NCBI GenBank assembly: GCA_017962235.1
Contig: JAGCVS010000007.1
Span: 35,023 to 99,022, forward strand
Reading direction: 5' to 3'
Source: Bacteroidales bacterium
Lineage (GTDB): Bacteria > Bacteroidota > Bacteroidia > Bacteroidales > UBA932
Length of the DNA stretch: 64,000 nt
The notes under the pieces are model-generated. The model worked only from the letters and a program-made list of their open reading frames with translations, ran no database searches and had not been told where the DNA came from. The position numbers were made by a program, and so were the translations under genes. This document shows positions 16,668-26,853 of the stretch, one piece after another. Within the stretch, counting starts at the first letter, position 1, and each line of letters opens with the position of its first letter.

Positions 16668-17960
16668 ATGAAACACATTGGAATAGATATAGGGACAAGT
16701 TCCGTATGCGGCGTTGTGTACAACGATGCCGATGGCAATGTCAAATCGGTAACTAAGGCAAACGATGCTGCCATCACCGGCGGTCCGGCCTGGAGCTTCA
16801 GGCAGGATCCGGAGCGCATCCTGGAGGTGACGCGCCGGCTGCTGGAAGAGATGATGGAGCCCGACGTGGCTTCCATAGGCTTCTCCGGGCAGATGCACGG
16901 GATGCTTTATGTAGACGGCGAAGGGCGCAGCTTGGGCCCGCTGTACACATGGCAGGACGGCAGTGCGGCGCAGCCGTATCAGGGCGGCGAGAGTTACGCA
17001 CAGTATCTTACGCGCATCACCGGCTATGAGACATCCACCGGCTACGGGCTGGCAACCCATTTCTACAACATGAAGACGGATGGTGTGCCGGCTGCGGCGG
17101 TAAAGCTCTGCACGGTTATGGATTATGTGGCGATGCGGCTCTGTGGAGGCAGCGAGCCCGTTTGTGAACCTTCAAACGCAGCCAGCCTGGGCTTCTTTGA
17201 CAAGCAGAGGCTGCAGTTTGATACTGAGGCGCTGGGCAAGGCTGGCATCGATGTCGCCATCCTGCCTGAAGTGCGTCCCGCCGGGACCAAGGTGGGTACT
17301 TACCGCGACATTCCGGTGTATGTGGCGATTGGAGACAACCAGGCGGCGTTCCTGGGCTCTGTGCTGGACAAACAGACATCGGTGCACGTAACAATAGGCA
17401 CAAGTAGCCAGATTTCTGTTTATACAGATTCGTATGTACAGGTGCACGGACTGGATACCCGTCCGCTGCCGGGCGGCGGCTACATCCTGGTGGGTGCGGC
17501 GCTCTGCGGCGGCGTGTCATTTGCGATGCTGAAGGATTTCTACGCGCAGGTGGCGGAAACAATAACCGGGACTAGACCTTCTGACAAGGATATATATAAC
17601 AGGATGTGTGAAATGTCGGATACTGAAACGGGCGGCATATCAGTGCGGACAACCTTCTCCGGTACCCGCCGGAAACCATCTTTGCGGGGCGAAATAACTG
17701 GAATAGACCTCCGCAACCTTACCCCGGAGCATCTGACCAATGCGCTCCTGAAAGGTATCTGCCAGGAACTGAAAGATTTCTACGACTGCCTCCCGGCGGA
17801 TATCCGTCAATGTCGCAAGAGCATCACCGGCAGCGGCAACGGCTTACGCAAAAACCATTTGCTGCAGTCGCTCCTCTCAGAAACGTTTGCTCTGCCGCTG
17901 GAACTGACTTCCCATCAGGAGGAGGCAGCCCTCGGTGCAGCTATTGCCCATAAGCAGTAA
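16668..17960 (+). CDS. FGGY family carbohydrate kinase, sedoheptulokinase-like
   Basis: The 430-residue protein starts KHIGIDIGTSSVCGVV (ATPase phosphate-1 loop). It continues with IGFSGQMHGMLYVD, AIGDNQAAFLGSVLD (catalytic Asp region), VTIGTSSQISVY (phosphate-2 loop) and ITGSGNGLRKN (adenosine motif). Among FGGY kinases the short length and the GQMHG and GDNQA motifs are closest to sedoheptulokinase, which makes sedoheptulose-7-phosphate for the pentose phosphate pathway; xylulokinase is the main alternative. I start at the ATG five bases after the -7 box; the frame is open far upstream but lies opposite rfbC there. Its neighbours give no substrate clue. Confidence 0.8.
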   Translation: MKHIGIDIGTSSVCGVVYNDADGNVKSVTKANDAAITGGPAWSFRQDPERILEVTRRLLEEMMEPDVASIGFSGQMHGMLYVDGEGRSLGPLYTWQDGSAAQPYQGGESYAQYLTRITGYETSTGYGLATHFYNMKTDGVPAAAVKLCTVMDYVAMRLCGGSEPVCEPSNAASLGFFDKQRLQFDTEALGKAGIDVAILPEVRPAGTKVGTYRDIPVYVAIGDNQAAFLGSVLDKQTSVHVTIGTSSQISVYTDSYVQVHGLDTRPLPGGGYILVGAALCGGVSFAMLKDFYAQVAETITGTRPSDKDIYNRMCEMSDTETGGISVRTTFSGTRRKPSLRGEITGIDLRNLTPEHLTNALLKGICQELKDFYDCLPADIRQCRKSITGSGNGLRKNHLLQSLLSETFALPLELTSHQEEAALGAAIAHKQ

Positions 17961-17965
17961 ACAGC

Positions 17966-18000
17966 GTGCAAGGTTCCACGCTTGCGAACAGACCTTGCAC
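17966..18000. terminator. Possible hairpin between converging genes
   Basis: GTGCAAGGT (17966-17974) pairs with ACCTTGCAC (17992-18000), with a smaller GTTC/GAAC stem inside the loop. There is no T-tract, so its activity is uncertain. Confidence 0.35.
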
Positions 18001-18011
18001 ACAATACCTCC

Positions 18012-20036
18012 TTATTCCCCGCTGTGTAGGGGGCTTAGCTGCACGTTCTTAACCGCAAGGCCATTTGTCTCAAACGCCAGTTGATCCACGCTCAGGCCGT
18101 AGCGGTCTGTGATCATGGTGCGCTGGCCTGCTATCTCTACATCTATCAGTGCGCCGCCCCACTTGGGTTCGCCTTTTACTATGATGCGTACGGTGAAAGG
18201 TTTATCCAGCCCGCGGATGTTCTCTATGGCGTAGTTCCATGCGTTGTACGGATATCCGCCTTCGCGAAGCGAATTCTGGCGGCTGCCGTCGTCAGAGAAC
18301 TGGGCGCGGCATTCAGCTACATTCAGATCCCAGCGAAAAGCCCGCTCTACGGAGCCGAATTTCATGCCCAGAGTGCCCTCTGCCGTGGGTTCCACGTTAA
18401 ACGTAAGCAAGAAAGAACGGCATGCTGCCTTAAAGCTGGCGCCGCTGTCAACCTTGTCTGCCAGTTTCTGCGCGTTAAGCGTAACTGGCATCATCTCCGG
18501 CATGAACTTAGAGCCGATCACGCCGTCGGGATACTGTATCAGCTCGCGCACCACCAGCGGGCCACCCCAGTGGCCGTTCACCTTGACCCATCCTGCAGAA
18601 AGGTATCGTCCGTCGCCGATTTGTACTATGCTGGGCACACAGAGTCCGTCGTAGAAATCAAGTCCCTTGGAAGACAGATCCTCGAATGCTTCTATTCCGG
18701 CGTCCAGTGGTTTAACCCACATATTCACGAAGCCTCCCACGATATACTCCCAGTCGCCCCAGGAAAAGAAGAAGGTGCAGTCGCCTCCCGGAGGGAAGTC
18801 CTCGCTGATGCAAGTCCATGGCCCGCGCAAGTCATCTGCGGTCCAGGTGCCCCTGGAGGCATAGTTGGCCAGCATGCAAAGCTTGCCGTCCTTGTCGTAA
18901 TATATCGTCGGATTCTCAGAGGGGTGTATGATGATCCGCGATTTCTTGAAGTTGGCAATACCGTCCTGGCTTACGCTGAAGGTGCATCCGGAGGGTACCA
19001 GGCTGTCCAGCTCATCGAACTTAATCACCTCACTGCAGCCATACTGCCGTATGTGCTCCCACTCGCGAGGGCTGGCGGTCTGAGAATAGGGATAGAGCCT
19101 GGAGGTGTGCATTCCGTAGCTAATCATAAGCGAGTCGTGCCATACGAACGGGGCGCCGGTTCCCATCGTCTCCCACTGCTCCTCTATGGGGGTGGCTGCC
19201 TCGTGCTCTGTCCAGTGCTTGAAATCGGCGGTGGAGATATGCTCGAAATAGTGCCCGCCGTTGCCGAATTTGCTGCGGTGGCCGCGCCTGTCCAGCAGAT
19301 AAAAGACATGGTAACGCCCTTTATACCAGATGGCTGCCACATCGCCCGTCCAGGTGTTGTGTCCCTTGGGGGTGAAATACTGTGCCTCGGCGAATTCCGC
19401 CTTCTGTTTCTTGGGCTGAGGCTGTAGGCAGGGGGTCCAGATATTCACTTTGCCCACAATGTCGCCGTTTACCCGGGCCTCGCAGCTCTCTGCCGGGCGC
19501 GGGTAGCCAAAGGCAAAGTCGCGGTCTGCCAGACGACTGTCAAGATACATCTCCCATGCGACGCCGGTAAAGTGGAGCACAAGTTCGTGACGGCCCCAGG
19601 GCTTGGGAAGAAGTCCAAGCGGAACCCCTACAGTCATATTCTGTGGAGACTGATCGGCTGGGTGCAGGAGCGTAATCGTGGCCTCCAGAACAGGGCACCG
19701 CCCGTCGGACATCTTGCCGGCGGGATAATTCTGCACCTCCACGTCCTTGGGGTTGTGCTGGCGCAGCTTCACCACCACGGTGCCGGGGATGCATACCAGC
19801 TCCGTGTCTTCTGTAAAATCGCTGAGCGTGAGCGGCATAGCCATCGTAAAGCCCGCCTCGGGATTGGCCAGGAAAGTGATTTGGGATGTCCCGCATCCCT
19901 CCTGCAGCACCACGTCCGGCGCCTTGTCGGTGTCAAAGGAAAAAGAGTCGCCGCGCAGCAGCACCATACTGCCGTCGTCGTCGGTGGCAGCACACCCCGC
20001 CATCAGCAGCACAGAGAGAATCAGAAGTCGTTTCAT
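18012..20036 (-). CDS. GH32-like (clan GH-J/beta-propeller) lipoprotein with altered catalytic motifs
   Basis: I start at the Met giving MKRLLILSVLLMAGC, a lipoprotein signal with Cys15; an upstream Met adds nine residues. The product (674 residues) has an N-terminal beta-sandwich to about residue 195. A five-bladed-propeller-like domain follows with NTWTGDVAAIWYKGRYHVFYL and ISTADFKHWTEHE, as in GH32 (WMNDPNG...HW...SxDLxHW). A C-terminal beta-sandwich completes it. The first Asp is present, but the usual RDP and E-C-P motifs appear as ENP and GDCTFF, so a fructan-hydrolase mechanism is doubtful. It is lipid-anchored, probably on the periplasmic or surface side, and acts on an unknown glycan. 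Confidence 0.65.
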   Translation of the reverse strand: MKRLLILSVLLMAGCAATDDDGSMVLLRGDSFSFDTDKAPDVVLQEGCGTSQITFLANPEAGFTMAMPLTLSDFTEDTELVCIPGTVVVKLRQHNPKDVEVQNYPAGKMSDGRCPVLEATITLLHPADQSPQNMTVGVPLGLLPKPWGRHELVLHFTGVAWEMYLDSRLADRDFAFGYPRPAESCEARVNGDIVGKVNIWTPCLQPQPKKQKAEFAEAQYFTPKGHNTWTGDVAAIWYKGRYHVFYLLDRRGHRSKFGNGGHYFEHISTADFKHWTEHEAATPIEEQWETMGTGAPFVWHDSLMISYGMHTSRLYPYSQTASPREWEHIRQYGCSEVIKFDELDSLVPSGCTFSVSQDGIANFKKSRIIIHPSENPTIYYDKDGKLCMLANYASRGTWTADDLRGPWTCISEDFPPGGDCTFFFSWGDWEYIVGGFVNMWVKPLDAGIEAFEDLSSKGLDFYDGLCVPSIVQIGDGRYLSAGWVKVNGHWGGPLVVRELIQYPDGVIGSKFMPEMMPVTLNAQKLADKVDSGASFKAACRSFLLTFNVEPTAEGTLGMKFGSVERAFRWDLNVAECRAQFSDDGSRQNSLREGGYPYNAWNYAIENIRGLDKPFTVRIIVKGEPKWGGALIDVEIAGQRTMITDRYGLSVDQLAFETNGLAVKNVQLSPLHSGE

Positions 20037-20059
20037 GAAGTATCCGGAATGATTATGAA

Positions 20060-20082
20060 TCAAAGATAATAACTATCTTTGA
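20060..20082. promoter_or_regulatory. Palindromic divergent promoter of the GH32-like gene and the LOG gene
   Basis: TCAAAGATA and TATCTTTGA are perfect inverted arms separated by five bases. Each carries a consensus -7 box (TATCTTTG) pointing outwards. The LOG start codon is four bases after its box; the GH32-like start is 24 bases from its box. Confidence 0.6.
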
Positions 20083-20085
20083 GTT

Positions 20086-20661
20086 ATGGGAAAAATCAAA
20101 TCAGTGGCGGTGTATCTCGGGTCGCGGCCGGGAAATGAGCAGAAATATGTCAGGAATGCGTACCGGCTGGGGCAGCTGCTGGCGGAGAATCATATCGATA
20201 TAGTGTATGGCGGGGCGTCGGTGGGTACCATGAAGGCGCTGGCAGAGGGGTGCACGGCGGCCGGCGGTCATATTACGGGCGTCTTTCCCGCCGGTTTCAA
20301 GGGGAAGAAAGACAATGCCGCGGCCGGCGTTCATGTGGGTCCAGAAGGGGTGGCGCTCAGCAAAACCATTATCGTGAACGATATCGCGGAGCGTATCGCC
20401 ACCATGGAACGCCTTTCCGATGCGATGATATTCCTCCCCGGTAGCTTTGGCACCATGACGGAGGTGTTCAGCTGGGTGGAGGAGTGGCAGCTGGGCTACC
20501 ACACCAAACCCGCTTTCTGTCTGAATACCGACGGCTATTACGACGGCCTTCTGGCGCAGATTCGCACCATGATTGGCGCTGGCTTTATGGATGCAGACGA
20601 CATGACTCTGCTGCACACCGCCCCCGACCCCGAATCACTTTGCCGCATACTTATTGCCTGA
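20086..20661 (+). CDS. LOG family (TIGR00730) protein, nucleoside-monophosphate phosphoribohydrolase-like
   Basis: The 191-residue Rossmann-fold protein has SVAVYLGSRPGNE at the start, IVYGGASVGTMKALAEG, and ATMERLSDAMIFLPGSFGTMTEVF. The last is the PGGxGTxxE catalytic motif with the second Gly replaced by Ser. LOG enzymes remove the base from nucleoside 5'-monophosphates (cytokinin activation in plants; nucleotide salvage or clean-up in bacteria). The start codon is four bases after a -7 box, suggesting a leaderless mRNA. Its last 27 bases overlap the 3' end of dprA on the other strand. Confidence 0.88.
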   Translation: MGKIKSVAVYLGSRPGNEQKYVRNAYRLGQLLAENHIDIVYGGASVGTMKALAEGCTAAGGHITGVFPAGFKGKKDNAAAGVHVGPEGVALSKTIIVNDIAERIATMERLSDAMIFLPGSFGTMTEVFSWVEEWQLGYHTKPAFCLNTDGYYDGLLAQIRTMIGAGFMDADDMTLLHTAPDPESLCRILIA

Positions 20662-21747
20662 CACGATTGTGACCGCCCCGGCGAGTTCCAGCTCCAGCAG
20701 CGGGAGGGCGATATTCCGCGAGTCGGACCCCAGCGCTACCGCTATGGATTGGATATCCGACTCAGGATTCTCACGCAGAAATCTCAGAATCTCACTTTTG
20801 ACTCTATCCGGCTCTGCCGCAGCCGGTGCTGTGTCCAGCGGCAGCGTGGGGTCGATGTCCCATCCCATGGCCCTTATGATGGATTGCGCCCCGGTTGCGA
20901 TGGCTGCCACGTTGTTCTCTATCAGTTCGTTGCAGCCGCGGAAGGTGTTGTCGTCCATGCGTCCCGGCACGGCGAACACGCTGCGGTTATAGTCCTGCGC
21001 CAGGTTCGCGGTAATAAGACCGCCCCCCTTGACCTTGCTCTCCACCACAAGCGTGAGGTCGGAAAGCCCTGCGATAATCCGGTTCCGCCGCACAAAGTTT
21101 ATGGGATAGGAGGGGGTGAAGGGGGAGAACTCCGTAACCAGGGCCCCGTGGCAGAGAATCCCTGCCGCCAGAGCCTCGTTCGCCGGGGGATAGATCTGAT
21201 CGAATCCAGTGCCCATCACAGCTACGGTATCTAGCCCGTATTTCAATGCGAAGGTGTGGGCGTGAGTGTCTATGCCCAGCGCCAGGCCGCTCACTATCAC
21301 CGGTTTGACCGGCAGCAGCGCCAGCCCCTCCACAATCTTTTCGCAGTAGCGCCGACCCCACTGGGTGCTTGCGCGGGTGCCCACAATCGCTGCGAACCGT
21401 GGCCGCGAGAAGTCGCATCGACCCTTGGTGTAAAGCAGCAGCGGCGGATCTGGGCACTGCTTCAGGCGCGCCGGGTAGTCGCTGTCGGTATAGGCGATAA
21501 TGTTTACGTCGTGCTCCAGAGCCCAGTCTATGTCGCGAGCGGCATCGGCGGCAGTTCTGCCGCTGAACAGCCGGCCCGCTATCTGCTCCAGCGGCGGATA
21601 GCGCTGCAGTGCATCGTCCCGCCCCATCTCAAAGATGGCGGATGCGCTGCCGAATGTCTCCAGAATCTCTTTTGCGGGGGTGCTGTTCCCCAGAAAGCAT
21701 CCCGCCAGGGTGGCGGTGTGAATCAAATAATCCCGTCTCATTGCCAT
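20635..21747 (-). CDS. dprA: DNA-processing protein DprA (Smf)
   Basis: The 370-residue protein has an N-terminal helical domain. The Rossmann DprA core holds FAAIVGTRASTQWG, IVSGLALGIDTHAH, YPPANEAL and SYPINFVRRNRIIAGLSD, and a small winged-helix domain at the end (about 305-370) completes the layout. DprA protects incoming single-stranded DNA and loads RecA during transformation. Two closely spaced Met codons (MAMRRD) are possible starts. The gene is the last of the minus-strand run that includes the dcw cluster, 84 bases beyond queA. No other competence gene is in the window, apart from HhH and recombinase genes elsewhere that are not specific. Confidence 0.92.
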   Translation of the reverse strand: MAMRRDYLIHTATLAGCFLGNSTPAKEILETFGSASAIFEMGRDDALQRYPPLEQIAGRLFSGRTAADAARDIDWALEHDVNIIAYTDSDYPARLKQCPDPPLLLYTKGRCDFSRPRFAAIVGTRASTQWGRRYCEKIVEGLALLPVKPVIVSGLALGIDTHAHTFALKYGLDTVAVMGTGFDQIYPPANEALAAGILCHGALVTEFSPFTPSYPINFVRRNRIIAGLSDLTLVVESKVKGGGLITANLAQDYNRSVFAVPGRMDDNTFRGCNELIENNVAAIATGAQSIIRAMGWDIDPTLPLDTAPAAAEPDRVKSEILRFLRENPESDIQSIAVALGSDSRNIALPLLELELAGAVTIVSGNKYAAK

Positions 21748-21831
21748 TGCGTTTTTGCCGCAATGTATTAAAACGGGATTTATTGCAGGGGACAGAATCT
21801 CAAATTCTGCCTTTTGTGTACGATTTTAAAA

Positions 21832-22881
21832 TTAGATAATCAGCATCGCGTCTCCGTAGGTGCCGAACTTATAGCCCTCTTGCAGAGCCACTTCGTATGC
21901 GTGCATCACGTTGCGATAGCCTCCGAAGGCCGCCACGTTCATCAGCATGGTGGACTTGGGGAGATGGAAGTTGGAGATAAGCGCATCGGGGATGGAGCAC
22001 TTGTAGGGAGGGAAGATGAACTTGTTGGTCCAGCCCTCGAACTCCTCTATCTCCTTGGTGGTGGTCACAAAAGTCTCCAGGCCGCGCAGCACGGTGATAC
22101 CCACGGCTACCACCCTGTGTCCGGAACGCTTGGTCTTGTTCACCTTCTCTGCAGTCTCCGCCGATATGAAGAGGGGCTCGCTGTCCATCTTGTGCTTGGA
22201 GAGATCCTCTACATCCACGGTGTGGAAGTGGGCGTTGCCCATGTGCAGGGTGATGAACGCCTGGTCTATACCCTTTATCTCAAGGCGTTTGAACAGTATC
22301 TTGCTGAAGTGCAGGCCGGCAGCAGGAGATGCCACGGCCCCTTCGTTCTTGGCGTAAATGGTCTGGAAACGCTCTTTGTCTATCTCCTCTGCTCTGGGAC
22401 GGATCCACTTGGGAACCGGCAGGGAACCTATGGAGTAGAGCGCCTTCTTGAACTCCTCGTACGGACCGTCGTAGAGGAAGCGGAGGGTGCGGCCGCGTGA
22501 GGTGGTATTGTCTATCACCTCTGCCACCAGGGAATTGTCTTCACCAAAATAGAGCTTGTTGCCTATACGGATCTTGCGGGCGGGATCTACCAGTACATCC
22601 CACAGGTGCTGGTCGCGGTTGAGTTCGCGGAGCAGGAAAACCTCTATCTCAGCCCCGGTCTTCTCTTTGTTGCCGTACAGTTTGGCGGGGAAGACCTTGG
22701 TGTCGTTGAACACGCAAAGGTCACCGTCGTCAAGATATTCGATAAGGTCTTTGAAGATTCTGTGCTCGATTTCACCCGTGTCCTTGTGCAGCACCATAAG
22801 GCGGCATTCGTCGCGTTCCTCAGAAGGATACTTTGCAATTTGCTCAAGGGTGAGCGGGAATTCGAATTCTTTTTGTTTCAT
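21832..22881 (-). CDS. queA: S-adenosylmethionine:tRNA ribosyltransferase-isomerase
   Basis: The 349-residue enzyme shows the QueA motifs [20 protein letters not shown] at the start, [31 protein letters not shown] and [15 protein letters not shown]. It transfers and isomerises the ribosyl moiety of SAM onto 7-aminomethyl-7-deazaguanine at tRNA position 34, making epoxyqueuosine in the queuosine pathway. It follows truB by three bases, forming a tRNA-modification pair downstream of ftsZ. Full length, with no unusual residues. Confidence 0.95.
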   Translation of the reverse strand: MKQKEFEFPLTLEQIAKYPSEERDECRLMVLHKDTGEIEHRIFKDLIEYLDDGDLCVFNDTKVFPAKLYGNKEKTGAEIEVFLLRELNRDQHLWDVLVDPARKIRIGNKLYFGEDNSLVAEVIDNTTSRGRTLRFLYDGPYEEFKKALYSIGSLPVPKWIRPRAEEIDKERFQTIYAKNEGAVASPAAGLHFSKILFKRLEIKGIDQAFITLHMGNAHFHTVDVEDLSKHKMDSEPLFISAETAEKVNKTKRSGHRVVAVGITVLRGLETFVTTTKEIEEFEGWTNKFIFPPYKCSIPDALISNFHLPKSTMLMNVAAFGGYRNVMHAYEVALQEGYKFGTYGDAMLII

Positions 22882-22884
22882 GCG

Positions 22885-23601
22885 CTATTTCGGTAAGGAA
22901 ACGACAAAATTATTCGAAGTATGGAAATATTCCAAAGAAATTGCGTTATTTATTTCAAAATCACCCGATAGTGTGCGTCTGAGGGCGGTGAGATGTGCGC
23001 CGCTGCCCACCGCGAGCCCCAGGTCGCGGGCAAACGAGCGGATATATGTCCCCTTGCTGCAGCGCAGCCTCACGGTGGCGTACGGCCGTCCGGATGGGGC
23101 GCTTCCGAAATCCTGAAGCTCCGCCTCTTCTATGACGATGGGCGCAGCCTTCACCTCCACCGGCTCTCCGGCGCGTGCGTATTCATAGGCGCGTACGCCC
23201 GCTATCATTTTGGCGGAGAAGATTGGAGGGACCTGCTCCTGCGGACCGATAAAGCCCGCAAGAGCATCCTCTACTATCTTTTTTGTGATGTGTGCGTAAG
23301 GATATTCGGCATCGATCTCCTTCTCCAGATCATAACTGGGAGTGGTGGCGCCGAACTCTATGGTGGCGATGTACTCTTTTGTGTGCGCCTGCAGTTGTTC
23401 GGAGATCTTGGTGGCGCGTCCCACACAGATTATGAGCAGTCCGGTGGCCAGAGGGTCCAGCGTGCCGGCATGCCCCACCTTGATGTTCTTCTGGTGGAAA
23501 TGCTTCTGCAGGGAGAATTTCAGCTTTCGCACCGCATCGGCGCTGGTCCAGTTCAGGGGCTTGTCCAGCACTATGACAAGGCCGTCCGGATAGCTCTCCA
23601 T
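22885..23601 (-). CDS. truB: tRNA pseudouridine(55) synthase
   Basis: I use the ATG giving MESYPDGLVIVLDKPLNWTS, which yields 238 residues, near the length of other Bacteroidales TruB. The frame stays open upstream into rpiB, and a TTG 54 bases earlier is a weaker alternative. KVGHAGTLDPLATGLL contains the catalytic Asp; TIEFGATTPSYDLE and RLRCSKGTYIRSFARDLG follow. It isomerises U55 in the T-loop of tRNAs. Co-transcribed with queA downstream and probably with rpiB upstream. Confidence 0.92.
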   Translation of the reverse strand: MESYPDGLVIVLDKPLNWTSADAVRKLKFSLQKHFHQKNIKVGHAGTLDPLATGLLIICVGRATKISEQLQAHTKEYIATIEFGATTPSYDLEKEIDAEYPYAHITKKIVEDALAGFIGPQEQVPPIFSAKMIAGVRAYEYARAGEPVEVKAAPIVIEEAELQDFGSAPSGRPYATVRLRCSKGTYIRSFARDLGLAVGSGAHLTALRRTLSGDFEINNAISLEYFHTSNNFVVSLPK

Positions 23602-23659
23602 AGATTCGGCGAGCGGGCCGGAGAAGTTCTTGTCTACTATCGTGGCGGCAATCAAACCT

Positions 23660-24094
23660 CTATTTGCAAGGGATTTTGTCGATGCGTTTCTGGTGACGGC
23701 CCCCTTCGAACTCTGCGCCAAGGTATGCCTCAAGTATCCTGAGAGCCATCCTGCGGCTTATGAAGCGGGCGGGCATGGAGAGGATGTTGGCGTTGTTGTG
23801 CTGCTTTGCCAGCGCAGCGATCTCCGGCTTCCAGCAGAGCGCCGCGCGCACCTTCTGGTGCTTGTTCAGCGTCATGGTGATACCGTTACCGCTGCCGCAC
23901 ATCGCTACGCCAAAATCTACTTTTCCTGCCTCCAGTGCCTCTGCAAGGGGGTGAGCGGTGTCGGGATAGTCCATGCTCTCGGTGGAGTGGGTGCCAAAGT
24001 CAACCACTTCGTACCCTTTGCGTGCGAGTACCTTCTTGATATATTCTTTAAGCTCGTAACCTGCGTGGTCGCAGGCCATACCTACACGTGTCAT
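23660..24094 (-). CDS. rpiB: Ribose-5-phosphate isomerase B
   Basis: I start at the Met one base after the ftsZ stop, giving MTRVGMACDHAGYELKEY and 144 residues. All RpiB signatures are present: Asp9-His10, MDYPDTAHPLA, MCGSGNGITMT with catalytic Cys66, LAKQHNNANIL (His99) and the phosphate-binding EGGRHQKRI near the end. It interconverts ribose-5-phosphate and ribulose-5-phosphate. A divergent paralogue at 465-1070 lacks several of these residues. Position directly behind ftsZ ties its expression to the division operon. Confidence 0.93.
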   Translation of the reverse strand: MTRVGMACDHAGYELKEYIKKVLARKGYEVVDFGTHSTESMDYPDTAHPLAEALEAGKVDFGVAMCGSGNGITMTLNKHQKVRAALCWKPEIAALAKQHNNANILSMPARFISRRMALRILEAYLGAEFEGGRHQKRIDKIPCK

Positions 24095-24095
24095 A

Positions 24096-25358
<1,263 letters not shown>

Positions 25359-25360
25359 GG

Positions 25361-26851
25361 CTAGTTGTTTTTTCCGGTATCAAACAAGTCGTAGAAGAGT
25401 CCTCCCAGCTTTTTCTCTATCTTGCTGGGCTCGCGGTGCTTCTCGGGTTCGGGTTCAACCTCGGGCTCTTCTTCCTCTTCCTCATCTTCGAGCTCTGCGG
25501 CCAGCTTGGCCTTGCGCTCTTCCTCTTTGCGGGCAGCCTTCTCTGCCGCCAGCTGGGCTTTGAGCCGCTGCTTTTCCTCTTTGTCAAGGCGCCTCTTCTC
25601 GCGAGGGGAGAGGGTGGTGATGGTCTGGTCCCTGAAGATGTTGGACTCGCGTGCGGGTTTGGCCTCAATGCGGGTCACTGCGCGGCCGCTGTCTATCTCG
25701 CTCTCGTTGTTGAAGCTGTCTATCAGGGCTCCCAGGATAGAGCATGCGGTGGTGTCAAAGCAGCTTGTCTTGGAAATCTCGGAGATGTTGCCCTGGGCGT
25801 TGGCCAGGCGTACCCTCATGCCGGTAATGGCGCGGGCCAGCTCTTTGATGTGCTCCATGTATGCGGTGCCGCCGGTAATCACCAGTCCGGTAGGGATCTT
25901 GTTTATGTAGCCCGATTTCTCTATCAGGTAATAGGCTGCCTCCAGTATCTCGCTCACGCGTGCCTCAACAATCTGCTGCAGGAAATCCAGGGGGACATCC
26001 TTGGTCTCGCCGCCGCCGACTCCCTGCACCACAAGCTTCTTGTTTTCCGTGAGCCCTTCGTCTATGCAGTTGCCGTATTTCATCTTGATTATTTCCGCAA
26101 CATCTGTGGTGAGGCAGGTGTGGTAGCGGATGTCGCTGGTAACGGTGTTGCCCGCAAAGGGGATGACTCCCACGAACCTGATGATGCGGTCCTTGACAAC
26201 CACGACGTCGGTGGTGCCGGCGCCTATGTCAAGCAGGGCCACTCCGTTCTCGAGCTCGTTCTCGTTGAGGGTGGCGATGGCGCTGCCTATGGGGGAGAGC
26301 ACAGAGCGCACCACCTTCATGCCGCACTTCTCCACCACGTCGCGCTTGTTGCGGTCGGCGGTGGTCTTGCCCAGTATCAGGCGGTATCGGGCCTCTACGT
26401 TCTTACCGGCCATGCCCTCCACGGAATCGGGCGGGTTGCCGATGCTGTCGTCTATGTCGTATGCCTGGGGAATGGCCTCCAGCACACTTTCGCCGGCCAC
26501 TACGTCGGCCTGGAATGCCTGTTCGCGCCACTGCTGCAGCTCCTCCGGAGAGATGAGGTTGTTGCCGCTGCGCTTTGCCCTGAGGGTGTAGTCCATGGTG
26601 CGCAGACTCTGGCTGCCGGAGCACAGGATAACATCGGTAATGGTTTCGCCAAACTCAGATTCGATGTCCCGTTTGCAGCGGGAGAGGGCCTCGATTATGC
26701 GCTGGGTGTTCTGCACGTCTCCGCGGGACATTCCCTTGGTGACGGGCACAACCTTGTGGTGCAGCACTTTGATGCCGTTGGTCCCCGCCTCTGCTACAGC
26801 CATGGCCACCTTGGAGGTGCACAATTCAACTGCTACTAAATAATCGTTCAT
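25361..26851 (-). CDS. ftsA: Cell division protein FtsA
   Basis: The 496-residue actin-like protein begins DYLVAVELCTSKVAMAVAEA (phosphate loop 1) and has LLDIGAGTTDVVVV (phosphate 2) and GLVITGGTAYMEHI (adenosine motif). It tethers FtsZ filaments to the membrane. After the ATPase core (to about residue 395) comes a long K/R/E-rich segment, then a run of acidic residues and a proline-glutamate stretch. An amphipathic end (KKLGGLFYDLFDT) follows, probably the membrane-targeting helix. The charged region could form a single alpha-helix acting as a spacer. Two bases separate it from ftsZ. Confidence 0.94.
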   Translation of the reverse strand: MNDYLVAVELCTSKVAMAVAEAGTNGIKVLHHKVVPVTKGMSRGDVQNTQRIIEALSRCKRDIESEFGETITDVILCSGSQSLRTMDYTLRAKRSGNNLISPEELQQWREQAFQADVVAGESVLEAIPQAYDIDDSIGNPPDSVEGMAGKNVEARYRLILGKTTADRNKRDVVEKCGMKVVRSVLSPIGSAIATLNENELENGVALLDIGAGTTDVVVVKDRIIRFVGVIPFAGNTVTSDIRYHTCLTTDVAEIIKMKYGNCIDEGLTENKKLVVQGVGGGETKDVPLDFLQQIVEARVSEILEAAYYLIEKSGYINKIPTGLVITGGTAYMEHIKELARAITGMRVRLANAQGNISEISKTSCFDTTACSILGALIDSFNNESEIDSGRAVTRIEAKPARESNIFRDQTITTLSPREKRRLDKEEKQRLKAQLAAEKAARKEEERKAKLAAELEDEEEEEEPEVEPEPEKHREPSKIEKKLGGLFYDLFDTGKNN

Positions 26852-26853
26852 AT

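Noticed and set aside
20635..20661. 27-base 3' overlap of the LOG gene and dprA as a frameshift artefact
   Set aside because: Both proteins reach their usual lengths with intact motifs; convergent overlaps of this size are ordinary.
21793..21809. Hairpin CAGAAT...ATTCTG as a terminator of queA
   Set aside because: The stem is six base pairs with no T-tract in either direction, too weak to call.
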